Assembly: GCA_947034895.1 (NCBI GenBank)
Contig: OX344763.1
Coordinates: forward strand, 1,366,501 to 1,430,500
Direction of reading: 5' to 3'
DNA length: 64,000 nucleotides
Source: Rhytidiadelphus loreus
Taxonomy: Eukaryota; Streptophyta; Bryopsida; Hypnales; Hylocomiaceae
The translations under genes were made by a program, and so were the position numbers. Below, one piece after another: positions 34,401-46,079 of the stretch. Under the pieces are notes generated by a model. The model was not told the DNA's origin. It worked only from the letters and a program-made list of their open reading frames with translations, and made no database searches. The stretch's first letter is position 1. Each line of letters starts with the position of its first letter.

Positions 34401-37400
34401 AAGATGTCTTGCTAAGATAGACTTGAATTCAGCACGATTTACGGCCCATAGTAGTGCATTTGTTGTTGCTTTAGCACTAACATTCCGCTTAGTGTCATAC
34501 ATAAGAGCCAATTCACCAAGGCTATCTCCAGAAGTTTTTGTACGCAGAAGTATTGCTTGATCGTTCCCCTGAAAGCAAACCACTTGCGAGTTAATAACTG
34601 TCAGAGTTTCGTCCTAGTCAGCATGCACTCAATCTGACACATACATGAACTACAAATTTGCTTGCTGTTGACTTTCATTCGACTAGTGCAGTCTTCAACA
34701 TTCAATATGCTGCCTGTTCAGTGCAGAACTGTTGAGCTCAGAATGACGCATACATGAAGTAGTAAAGAGAATAGCACTTAGTTCATGAAGTCACCTTTTG
34801 ATCCAAGATGTCGAAATCACCCACGTCCTGCAACGATAGGCAGTAATCTTTAGTTTATTTTTGTTTTCAAGTAAGACCGATTTTCAAATTAGGGTCAAAC
34901 CAAAAGATTGTGAATTTCAGATTTAAGGTTTTCTTTCGCTATCACTAAACATCACGAAATTTAACAGCGATTCAGTAGAAAACACAATGGTAACAGTTCT
35001 AACAGACAAGGAAGATGCTAAAAAACATTGAAAGTGCAACAGGACAATAAAGATCAATGGATTACAGAAGATATTCGCATGAGCCTATCTATCTGGAAAG
35101 ATAGGCATGCTTACAATGATATAGAAATTGTCAGCAACGTCACCCTGTTTAATAATCTCTGTGCCGGCTGTGACTCGAACATCTTGGAAAGCATCGATAA
35201 TCTCTTCTTGAAGATCGTAATCAAGATCTCCTAGGAGATAATGCGTGCTGCAAAATAAAACTCTGTTAAATTCTGTAAGATTTTCAATTTTGAGAAGTAC
35301 ATTATTTATGTACACTCATATCATTGAATCAGATATCATCACTCTAAGTCAAAGACTCGAGGAATGTAAACTCCGATGAGAACAACTCTACCTCAACAGC
35401 ATACCAAGATGCCCCAAGTGTTATTGTAAATTGTTTTCCAATGCGCATTACAGTTCTTCAGTAAATTCTGGAGACTCGACTCGTCAATACCTTAATATAC
35501 CACGAAGATGTTCTTTGGTGGCGTTCGACTTTGGCACAACTTGAAGTGGTCCAAGTGCTACTTTTTTAACTGCTCGATCCCTACCAGTCCCTTATAATAT
35601 GTGATCAAGAACTTCAGAAGCATCTTCTGTGACAGTAAACAACACACAAGCCCAAAGAACTTCGCCTGTCCTCTGCTTAGAGTTACACAGAATGTCCTCT
35701 ATATGTGATTTTCTAACTCGCTTTCAGTTGTGATGGATGTACGTGGCAGCAGAAAAACAAACGAAGCGGAAATTTGCTTTTCTCAGAACAAAAGAGCAAA
35801 TAGAACATCCTATGACACCGGGATGAACATACTGCATACGGATAAGTTCTCTGATACATTCAGAATTATATTTAGCATCTAATCTTAAAACATGAATGAT
35901 GGAAGTAAAGTATAATAAGTGGTTCTTCAACTTGAGGATGATAGACAGAAACTTTATCATGAGCTTACATATCTGAATATCAGTTCACCTAGTACATTGG
36001 ATTAATCATTTCAACCCTGTAGGACTTGCTAGCATGAAAAATTACTAGACTCCAACTTGACACAGACCAGGTACATGTTCAGATAGTTACCTAATTCTTT
36101 GCCTCCGTCGTAAGTTCAATGCACTTGACACCGTTGCCTTCCATGTATTGGACCATTTCCTTGCTTTAGTGCCACTGCAGCCATCCACATTGCAAGTCCG
36201 CTTAAAACTATTGTGAGCATGTTCTTTCTGTGGGTAAAGAATATTCTTCATGAAGGTAGGATCTCAATACTTGTGGTAACCTGTCCGGACTGGCCATGGG
36301 GGTCGCACCAGTCGGTTTAGTTTCTGAAGCTCTGATAGGTCGCGGAGTAGACGACGGACTTGCCTGATCTTCCGGCAAACTGCTGTCTATTACAAGTTCG
36401 ACATCTTTGGCCAAATCATCTTGCTCATCATTCAACTGTATTACAAAATGCTTGTAAAATTAGAGTTGATGTTTATGTAAGGGCAGTTCGTTGAGGATTC
36501 TACATGAATAACACCGACCTTTCAGAACTCGTTGAGACTGCACTAACTCCTTATTTTTTCCAGAACTGCCGTGGATGCAAATCAATTTGGCAGGTTTTTT
36601 CAATGCCGTGGATAAAAATGAATAAGCTTTTGGATTAAGAATTCAGTCAGGTATAAACATCATCATTACAGCATATATCATGTCTTTCAGAAGCAGAATA
36701 TTATGCAACTTATACATGATATTAGCAACGCAGAAACCATACTGTTGCCATACCCTTTGAAGTTCAGACAGGTCGAAAGAGCCCCCTTCAAGAAATACGT
36801 TGATTGCCTGCTTGACAATGGACATCTGTTGGGCGTTAAAGTGCTCGAAGACTTCATCCACTTCACCCATCATTATTGTAAACCCTTCTTCTGTTTGATT
36901 TCTATCAAGTTTCTGTAGCATGACCATTTGGAAGTTCTGTTAGAACCTCCAAAAACCTTAGAGGCTAAATTGATAGACACATAATACACATCACAAACGA
37001 GGACTGCAGCAGTCCTATACAATACATGGCGAATTATGAGTGAAAGATGAGAATATCGTAAGTGATTTAAACATGTTCACTTCCTGTCATTCCATTCAGA
37101 AACTTGCATTTTGGTTTTCAAATGAGACGGAATGGCAAACAAATAATCAAATTACTCGGCTTCAAGAGCACACGAAAATCATCACTCATAGCCAGTATGC
37201 CGGCACACCCTGAGATACGAAATTAATTGGACTTACCATCATTATCAACCTCAAAGCTTTCATATTGGCGGACATTAGCAAAGAATATGCTCTCTCCACA
37301 TAAGAGATTAAATTCTCCTCCGCTGTTGCAAAAACATATAAAGACTCTTAATTCAATCGTAACACTTCTGCATATTCTAGGCCAGAGTTTATCCAATCCC

Positions 37401-37828
37401 TGACTCATTCTTTGATGCGAGGTCAAATTGACGAATGCAAATAAGTCGGCATTACCCCAACACATTCACCAAAACCACGAAAGCATGTAAGTATCATTAA
37501 CCCTAAACCCTCAAAAATTCAACCTTTCAGCTATGTAAGATCGTTGACATAGGTCTTCATACCCCTCACAAATATAAGACCGTCACTACCGTGGATTTGT
37601 CTGCATATTATTAAGACCTATAGAAGCAACCTCAAATATGCAACAACATACATTCAGCTCAATTATGATGTTCAGGATATGAACTCGTAGGACTCGCAAT
37701 GTAATTAAACACCAATGTAACTATCCAGAGTGACTAAGCACATCCCTTAAATTCTTGAAGCGAATCTGACCTTGGGCGGAAGAGGACCCGGCGGCAATGA
37801 AGGACTTCTTCGGCGGGCCTTGACTCAT
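28422..37828 (-). CDS. PKG: cGMP-dependent protein kinase with four cyclic-nucleotide-binding modules
   Basis: There are 22 exons (minus): 37828-37771, 37322-37237, 36936-36754, 36435-36271, 36227-36091, 35580-35491, 35247-35115, 34827-34795, 34568-34380, 34083-33955, 33770-33582, 33444-33264, 32748-32379, 31887-31657, 31350-31061, 30900-30745, 30545-30466, 30255-30145, 29850-29738, 29540-29258, 28975-28766 and 28532-28422. All phases fit and give 1175 aa. Residues 1-110 form a helical N-terminus, followed by a Pro/Ser linker and a basic helix (about 165-215). CNB1 (about 228-350) and CNB4 (about 725-840) keep the phosphate-binding cassette (GELAL...KRNVS; FGEDALMSNEPRLVT). CNB2 and CNB3 lack its Arg. 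CNB3 is split by an Asn/Pro/Ser insertion (about 568-645). The AGC kinase (about 855-1110) has GTGLFG, ALKCVSK, YRDLKPEN, DMGFAK and CGTPDYMAPE, and an AGC tail ending WDDVF. It should phosphorylate Ser/Thr when cGMP binds. The intron at 36270-36228 (43 nt) is doubtful. Confidence 0.9.
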
Positions 37829-38800
37829 GGCTGATCGCCTTCTCTCTAGCGAAAAATATAACGACAGGTAAGTATTCATAGATACTACATTACGCAACAA
37901 ACTTCTGGTGACGAAAATTATTCATATCATTTGAAAAAAATCCTGCAAGCAGCAATCCACTCAAAACACAACTTACATCGTCACGGACAAGCTGCTATTA
38001 TTCAGATCAATATCATCTGAAACAATATGGAAAAATACCACGTGATCATACACACCGAAAAACGGAAAATTCTTGTTCTCACATTGCGTTTATCATTGCC
38101 TTCGACTGCGATTTTTTCATTCTAGTTTTAAAGACTCTGTTCTTAAGCTGTAAGTAGACATACAAAGATTGAACCAGAAATCGGGGAAGCAGAATATTCT
38201 GTTTTACTCCGTTTTACGCTTAACGTTGCAGTAACACCTGAACGTGCTTGTCTTACAACAGAAAACTTCCGCACAAACAAAAACACAAACCCTAAGCCTA
38301 CTACACTGCAATGCTAAGATCAAGAATTAAGTCAAATGAATTGAAATTAATGCAGCGATGTCATCGGATTACCATCCCCGGGAAATTCAAACCTGCTGTA
38401 GTGTTCTGAAATCAGAGCGACCTCCCAAAGCTCCTCAAGACAGGATCTCCTCGAATGGCTGACCCCCTTCAAGAACGAACAATCTTCATGAGCCAAGATT
38501 CATACGGCTACCCTTGCCTGCTTGCCATTGTCATAGCAGCATATTCTACGAACACGGAGCTTCATACACCAATTGAATGCTCCGTAATGAATTCGTCTCC
38601 ACCGGAACACGGCGATGCGAGCCCCGAAAATGCGTCACCACAGGATGCTCAAGAGACGAGGGCGATTGGAAAGAAACGGGCTCAAGAGTTAGCGCAGCTA
38701 TCTGTGCCTGTTGTCAGCTGGACAATGGAATTCATTCAAAGAAGTCGTTCCTGAGAATGAATTTCATCCATGAGTGATATGTATTCTGCGCTGCCATAAC
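37829..38800. other. PKG upstream region
   Basis: This is the probable promoter and 5' leader of PKG on the minus strand. A 99-codon ORF at 38455-38754 (+) is moderately G+C-rich and begins MADPLQERTIF, but it resembles no family I know. I leave it unassigned. Confidence 0.4.
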
Positions 38801-38804
38801 TTAG

Positions 38805-39029
38805 GGCCAGGGAGAACTGACCCCCTCGCTCGGCCCTGCGGGCAAACCCTGAAATTATTTATTTTCTGCACATGATTTTTTTTGCAAATTTTGAATTCAT
38901 TTTTGCGACCAGAGACCCCAAATTAGTCTAGGGAGGTCAAGAGTATACCCTAGAACGACCCAAAATAGGGGGCTTTTTTTTTACATGCACCCCTGGTAAG
39001 GACGAGTGAGGGGGTCAATCCACCCTAAT
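38805..39029. mobile_element. Small foldback element (225 bp) with 10-bp target duplication
   Basis: A direct repeat CATAACTTAG flanks the element at 38795-38804 and 39030-39039. The ends are imperfect inverted repeats sharing (C/T)AGGG.....TGACCCCCTC with its complement GAGGGGGTCA......CCCTA. The interior is non-coding. The 8-10-bp duplication and (C/T)AGGG ends suggest an hAT- or Mutator-type MITE, and I cannot decide which. It lies about 1 kb upstream of the PKG start codon. Confidence 0.7.
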
Positions 39030-39039
39030 CATAACTTAG

Positions 39040-42000
39040 TACGTCTGGGTACCACTCCTAAGAAATTTTTCCTTCATTTCCCGAGAGGATTATAACTAAG
39101 GTAAACATGCCTATGACAAGCAAGCCACCTAATACAAACATCTAGAAATACCCCCATTACAGTCTTACATCAACCCATTTCAAATTTTAGCTAATAAATG
39201 ACATTAAGACTTCATTAGGGTGGTTAGTGGATAAAATCAATGCCTTGGGAGATGGTCATGGTGTTATTAGAGACTGTTATAGGAACCTTACACTTTTTTA
39301 GTGTAAACTTGTCAAACAAAGTTATTTTTTTATTTCTTCAATGTGATGGCCATGTTAGGAGATCTTGTATCTATGATAGAAAATGTTATGACTTATTTAG
39401 GTGGTAAGATGGCCATTATGAAAACACTTTTGGCTGATTTGGAATAGTCTACATACTCTTTTGAGCTAATTAGGCAACACACTTCCAAAATTTATAGGAA
39501 ATTCATGGTTTGTCCAGAAAATACAATTTCAATTGATGTCATCATTCCTTACATTTGTTTTTGTGTGGGAAAAAATCTGAATTTTTTGGCAATTTGCAAC
39601 ACATCAAACCACTCATTTTGCCTGTCATAGGCAAGTTTACCTTATAGCATTGTGAGAATTGACTTTTTAGGCCTTCCATGATAGAAAAGACTTTGATTGC
39701 TTTAGGTGAGCCAAATGAGCATGATGGATTCAGATTTTATTGGTTTTAAAGTAGTCTACAGACTCTTATGGGCAAAAATGCATTGAACATTTTGAAAATT
39801 CATAACAAATTCATACTTTGTCCTTGACTTTGTCAAATAAACATAATTTCAATTGCTCTCACTGTTTCTCACACTTGTACTACTGTAGGAAACAAATTGA
39901 AAATTTTCAATAACCACATGATGTCAAACTCCTTGTTTTCAGTAACCACAATGGGATTGTTTACCTTACACCTAAAATCACATAAATAAACAATTTAGCC
40001 TGGTTCCCTTTGTTATATCAAAATATTTTTTGTAGGATCTTGTTGGTAGTCAAAAGGGCCGGGATTCTAGATTCTCTTAGAATGCATTTGTTAAACATTG
40101 TATGAATAAACTACAAATTTTCAAAGTACCAAAAATAGAATTTAGGATAATCAACTATAGACTCTCATTAATAGTGGAAGTACATTTTAGACAAGAATTT
40201 AGATTGTGCAGTTTTAATTAAAAAGCAGTTGAAATTAGGTGTAGTTATTTTATCATGTAATTAGGGTTTCAAATCACAATATATGGATTTTTACTCATAA
40301 TTGGGAATCACACATCTATCATCTAATGACCAAATCTGATTCATCCTCACTCTGTGATAGGAGTGGATTTCTTTGGTCATGTTTTACATTGGGCAATGCT
40401 TGAAGAAGCCAGTGAATTGCACACAAAAAAACATTTCCTAATTGAGCTCCACCCTCCTCATCAACGTGTTTTTTATGCAATTCTCTCTTCCTCGTGCATT
40501 GCCTTATACATAATTATTGACTTACGTATATTTGTACTCAGTGGTAGTGGTAGTATTAGCAAGGAAAAATATTTGTCTAAATTTATCATGAAGTATTATA
40601 AGAAAATCATCTCATAAACAAAGGCATGTAAGGGAAAATTTTAAATACTACATGGCAAAATGCAAAATTGAATTAGTTCATATGTAAGCGGGTATGTAAG
40701 GGGATTTAGATCAAATTTAAAGGCAAATAGTTCAAAGTGTTGTTCTAATTGTAGTATCACTTTGGATTTTAAAGGAACACAAAGTGTTTCAAGGTAAAAA
40801 AAAGACCAAAAACAAAGTGGTTTTCTTCTAATCATATTTTCTTCTTGGCATACTGATACTAAAATATTTTGGAGAATGTTTTCAACCTATTACAATAGAA
40901 CCTCTCTAAAGCGGTAGACAAGAAAGGCTATTAAATTATGGAGGGTCATTTTCAGTCATAAGAGCATCGCAACTAGTTGTCTCCAAAGGTCTCAGCAACG
41001 GTACATAACACTTGCCGTGCTTGGGTAGCGGAAAATGGCTCCACACCAACATCACGTCACGGTACTAGTTTTGCCATTTATCCCGTCACTTCTACATTTG
41101 CCCGGCAACGAAGGGCCTTTGTAGAGGGCAATATTACACTCAACGCTAACTTGGTCAACGAAGACTGTGGGCACAGTGGATGTCGACGTGGATGCAATGG
41201 AGGATAATGGGGGGTGCGAAGAAGGGGAAGAACTTTTGTAAGGATGAGGACAAGCAACTATGCTCTTTTTTTTAATAGATGTGCTATTCTATTCATTACA
41301 TTGATTAAGCAACTACATATGGAAAACAATTTTTATTTTTATTTTTTAGAGATCTTAAAAAATTCATATTATTTTGGAAATTTTTGCAAAGTTTTGTGAG
41401 GTGGAAGATAAGCAACTTTGTTTTTCTTTTTCACACATTTTATAGCCTTATAAAACCCAAAGTAAGGGACTGGACATAAGAGTGGAAATTTTTGGAGACA
41501 CATCATGGAGCACAACCCTACAAACAAGCCTTTTTTCCATGTGTACCCTCAAGAATATGTGGACGCTTTGAAACCAAAACTTTTCAATGCACACACCAAA
41601 CTCTTGAAGGATGGGAAAATAATAAAAGACTTTTTATATAAAAACATAACATTATATAAGATTTCATTCAAACTTAAAATTATAAGTTCTATAAATAGTA
41701 ACAAGTACATGTATATGTTATACATACCTTTAATGTAAAAGATAAACCTTTTATTTTTAGTCCATTACTATGTGTTTATGTGGGGTACAAGATAAAAAGT
41801 TTTATTTTTAGTCCATTACTATGTGTTCATGTGGGATACAAGATTAAAAGTTTTATTTTTAATCCATTACTATGTATTCATGTGGGGTACAAGATAAATT
41901 TTTTATTTTTAATCCACAGATCCATTGCACTATTCAACAAAAAACTCAATCCTAAAATTTGTAGCTCCAAAAATAAGCCACACTATCCGGTGCCTCAGTG

Positions 42001-42400
42001 GCACTTGAAAAATTATGCTCAATCCAATTTTAGAGGGTTGTTGTTGGGGATCACTATGTGATCACGGCACAACCACATCTCACGGGACTCCAAAGCCCTC
42101 GCCACTTTTGGGTACAGTGGTCATTTGGAGTGCAACTGGTGGCGATGCTTAACCTTTGTGTGGGGACAGTCACGGCAACTGAAGTCCGAGACCATCGTCC
42201 CCTTCGATAATGAAATTCATCCGTTTCCCTCAGCTTCCCCTGGCCCGTCTTCGGCCCTTCAGTTCTGTTGTTGCCTCCCGCCTTCAGTTCCTTTCTGTGC
42301 CGCGTCTGCCACAATTTGCGTTTCTTTGTTTGAAAATTTTCGGGCGGCACATCCGAGTTCGTCTTTCAGGCTTCTTTTCGTGAGACAATTTGGAGAAGAA
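39040..42400. other. A+T-rich intergenic DNA with repeat remnants
   Basis: The stretch near 39618 (TTTTGCCTGTCATAGGC) repeats the terminal motif of the minisatellite element at 23300-23600. A G+C-richer island at 40977-41210 has an open frame without recognisable similarity. From 42050 the sequence becomes G+C-rich, the probable promoter and 5' leader of PTPA. Confidence 0.45.
41749..41920. repeat. 51-bp tandem repeat, 3.4 copies
   Basis: Units start at 41749, 41800, 41851 and, partially, 41899. Each begins TTTTATTTTTA(G/A)TCCAT and ends GTGGG(G/A)TACAAGAT.AA. The period is a multiple of three, so the frame stays open across the units. Confidence 0.9.
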
Positions 42401-42523
42401 GGCGTTAGTATGAGGAGCTTTCAGTGATTAAGTGATTGAGTTTACGAGTTTGAGAGTTTATGAGACTGGCAGGGCTGAGGGAGGGCGAGCCGCTTTCTGT
42501 TTGTTTCCCGAGGTTTGAATTGC

Positions 42524-44376
42524 ATGGCTGAAGACGCAGAGTCCGCGAGTAGAAGTGCACTAGAGCAATTCAGTAAACTTTCGGAACCTTCGAATGCGTC
42601 AAAACAGCAGAATGGCTTAGGTTTAGCTTCAGCAGTGGTTGGCAATCTGCAGTGGCCATCTCCATCTGCTCAAGCGATGCGAATGCCACCCCCCATGGGA
42701 ATGCCACCTCCAGTTTCCTACCCTGACCATCCGACGCCGGCTCCGCAAATGACTTTAGCTGCGTTAGCGCCGGTGCCGCAAGCCCGAGCAGTGCCTGTTG
42801 TCAACCCGCCGATCGCCTTCCAAGTGCCGAATAAGCGAATTCACAACCTGGCGGACATTGATCACTTCCAGAAATCGGAAGCCGGGAAAACGTTTTTAGG
42901 GTTTATCGTCGGACTGAGCGATTCCATGGTCGGGAAGAAGCTGTCGGACCACTGCCGTGAGTCGCCTCTCATTAAGACCCTGTGCACTGTGCTGGAGGAG
43001 ATGAGTTCATGGATCGAGCAGCTGCCGCCCAAGCAACAGCCCGCTCGCTATGGAAACCCCGCGTTCCGAGAGTGGCAGACGTGGTTGGAGGAGCGAGGGC
43101 CGGGGCTCATGCTGCGAATCCTGCCGGAGAGTTTGAAGGAAGGCGCGGTGGAGATTTTTCCTTACTTTGCTGATAGCTTCGGAAATGCAACGAGGATCGA
43201 CTACGGCACGGGCCATGAGGCCAACTTCGCAGCTTGGCTGCTCTGTCTGGCGAGGTTAGGGTTAGTGGACCAGGATGACTACCAGGCGCTTGTAGCACGC
43301 GTGTTTGTCAAGTATCTGGACCTCATGCGCAAGCTGCAGACCACGTACTGGCTTGAACCCGCAGGTCAGTCTCTCATCTATGCTTCAGATTGTTGACCAA
43401 ATTTCTGTTTAGCTCTGTGTTATTTTAATTTGAGAGAAATGTGTGGCGGAGGATACTATTTGCATCACTTTAACAGGTTCACGAGTCTGCTTTTATTGGG
43501 ATGTCAGTTCGAGCTCTGGAGAGATCACTTCGGGTGCAAGAGCGGAATCTGTTGAGAGCCAATTTCTCATCACTATGTGAATTTCTTATGTAATCATTCA
43601 AAGTGTGAGGTTATAGACCACTGTTGAAAGGATAGTAGATAACCCTTTCTATTCAAGGTAGTAGACATTTAGCTAAGCCATAATTGTCTACAATTGCTAA
43701 TTGAATGGCAACCAAGCGTATGAAAAGATGAGTTGATTGGGTTCTGGATAGAGTCGGGATCAGGTCCCTGACGATTTCAGTTTCCTCTGCCTTAGTATTA
43801 TTAAAGTCAAAGGCTGAACGTTCCTGGAGTTTATTGTTCAGTCCTGGAGTCTAAGTGATCTTACATCAATATCATGATGCGTATTTATGAAGTTTGTCAA
43901 TATGTGCGCTTCCTTGATCGCTCTGGGTGTTATGACACTTGACAGCAATGTACTTGCAGCTTCTTCTTTATCGAATATGCAACGTTTGGTCTTGTTCCAG
44001 GAGTACACTGACGGTTTTTGTATGACAACTTGCAGGATCGCATGGAGTGTGGGGTTTAGATGACTACCATTTTCTCCCATTCATTTTTGGGTCGGCACAG
44101 CTGAAGGATCACAAGTATATGAAACCCAAATCCATTCACAACCAAGATATTCTCGACAGTTTCTCCCATGAGTATCTGTACCTTGGATGTGTGCAGTTTG
44201 TGAAAAAAGTGAAGAAGGGTGTTTTGGCTGAACACTCTCCCATGTTAGATGATATTAGTGCAGTGCTATCATGGAATAAGGTTAATAGCGGAATGCTTAA
44301 GATGTACAAGGCTGAGGTTCTTGAGAAAGTACCCATCATGCAGCATTTCTTGTTTGGATCCCTTATCAAATGGTAG
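42524..44376 (+). CDS. PTPA: Serine/threonine-protein phosphatase 2A activator (PTPA)
   Basis: Two exons, 42524-43364 and 44036-44376, give 393 aa; the junction is GCAG|GTCAGT to TTGCAG|GATCG. The start ATG (TGCATGG) follows a G+C-rich leader. The first about 100 residues are a Pro/Met/Ser-rich, probably disordered extension. The PTPA fold follows, with the family's signatures: [63 protein letters not shown], then in exon 2 [36 protein letters not shown], and [27 protein letters not shown] is a peptidyl-prolyl isomerase-type chaperone that helps load metal into, and activate, the PP2A catalytic subunit in cytosol and nucleus. The single intron contains a repeat shared with another gene. Confidence 0.96.
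43448..43785. repeat. Non-coding repeat in PTPA intron (copy also at 60770-61110)
   Basis: Blocks shared in order with the RBD1-like gene's intron include GAGGATACTATTTGCATCAC, GAGA(A)ATCACTT.GGG(T)(G)CAAGAG, CTCATCACTATGTGAATTTC-type, AGTGTGAGGT..TAGAC, AGTAGA..ACCC(T)TTTC and GATCAGGTCCCT. It is about 340 bp, non-coding, and lacks terminal inverted repeats. It is probably a short retroposon or MITE relic. RNA-level function is possible but unproven. Confidence 0.75.
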
Positions 44377-45349
44377 AATAATGCAGGCATGTCATACTTT
44401 GGTTTCAATAGGTTGTATGATAAGGATAGTCTAATATTACACTAACGTCAGTGATTTCTATTCAAAATTGGCATCCATGAATACATTTCTTATCACACCA
44501 CAGATTGGAGATCTGTCCGACGAAAATTGCTCGATTTTTCTATCAGTATTTTTTATTTTAAGGTAAGGATTGTCGGAGTTCTCTTTTTAGGTGAGGTGTG
44601 CCTACCTGTGATTGCTACTAATTACAACTGAGCTTAGTGACTATCATTAAACATGATTTATTGGCAATTGAAAGAGGATTTCTATGCACTTTAGCATGCA
44701 TTATTTAGACATTGTATGATTAAGTTATGAATTTTCAAAAGTATTGTCTCTAGATGTCTTAGAAAACAACAATAGTCTCTCATAGACTTTCATGTTCAGA
44801 TTTTGTACTATATATCTTGTATAATCAATATCTAGGTAAATGTGGTACTTTGCAGTCCAAATGTAGGTCACACTTTGAGAAGTGTTGATTATTAGTGAAT
44901 ATATATTATGACATGAAAAAATTGATTTCAATATGAGTCTCTAGGACATTAATGGAAAAAAATCATCAATCTAACTTTGTAAAAGTGACAACTAGTGCAA
45001 ATAAGAAATATGCATGTAGAGTATAATTCTCATTTGCATTTTCCCTCATATAGTAGTTTTATTGATGTTGTATTCATGATGCTCTATATGCATTGTCAAT
45101 GCACCCAACAACTTGGCCCAATAAATAGACCAAGTTTTGTATGGTTTATGTGGAATTAAAACTGTAGATTATTAAAATTGGAAGCAAGTCCAAAAACACT
45201 TGAAATAAAGACAATAATATTTAGATTTAGACTTTAGACAACCAAAATAGACTCATTTGAAAACAAATTGAAACATACTAAGGGTCTTACGGAACTTTAA
45301 ACAAATTAAAGCCTCACATCATTCTAATAAATATTGCAAAAGTTATTTT

Positions 45350-46079
45350 TTGAAATTTCAATGTCACGAAAGATAGCTAAATACATGTTCTAAATTTTTT
45401 TTTTTTTTAATTGATTGGAATGTATAGATTGATGCCTATTCAAAAATATTAGATTCATTCAATTTTGAATAATGAGGTGAAAGTTATGAGAATTTTTAAT
45501 TTATTTTGCAGTCAATGAAGGTAGAAATCACATATAAAGTTGTTTTTTGAACCAAATTTTGAAATTTTCCAAATAAAAACAAAAACATAAGATATATGTT
45601 GCTCATTAGAACATTATCACTATTGGAATTTACAATTCTCAATTTCTTCTTATAGTTATTAGTGATTTAGTTTTTTATTTCATCTAATACCACCTTTTAT
45701 TTTATAATGTTTTTTAAAGATATATATGAAAGTTTTTTGGTTAATTTTTTTCAATGTACTTCCAACCCATTTTCAAAGATATTGACTAAACGCACATGTT
45801 ATGGGGCATATGTATTTTTGTCTAATGATGTTGAAAGACAAAACTTCACTTTGGAGAAGGACTAGAAAAAATTACTTTTTAAGTTCACATACATTGAACT
45901 TGCAATCGGTAGGGATTTTCACTCTAAAATTTTGGGAGGATGTACTTGAGCAAGTTAACTAAAAGATCCTATGATTGAATTTATTAAAGAATAAATAAAT
46001 ATGAAGATTTTAGCCTTGCTTTGTGTACAATTAATTTGAAGTAGTTTTGAGCCTCAAAACACCACAATATTTTAGGGGT
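45350..46079. mobile_element. Decayed copy of the 23914/26721 element family
   Basis: Diverged blocks run in the same order as the element at 23914: AATTGATTGGAAT, TCAATTTTGAATAATGAGG.GAAAGTTATGAG, CACTATTGGAATTTACAATTC, AGTGATTTAG, AAGATCCTA.G.TTGAAT. The right end TTTTAGGGG resembles the family terminus, followed by TGAA instead of TTAA. The left end is not located, so the start coordinate is approximate. Confidence 0.5.

Noticed and set aside
36271..36435. Possibility that the PKG region is a PP2C-CNB-kinase fusion as in flowering plants
   Set aside because: None of the upstream exons shows PP2C motifs such as DGHGG or the metal-binding Asp pattern; the N-terminal exons are helical and low-complexity.
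38455..38754. 99-codon ORF divergent to PKG
   Set aside because: It has an ATG and moderate composition but no recognised family; kept only as a remark in the upstream-region entry.
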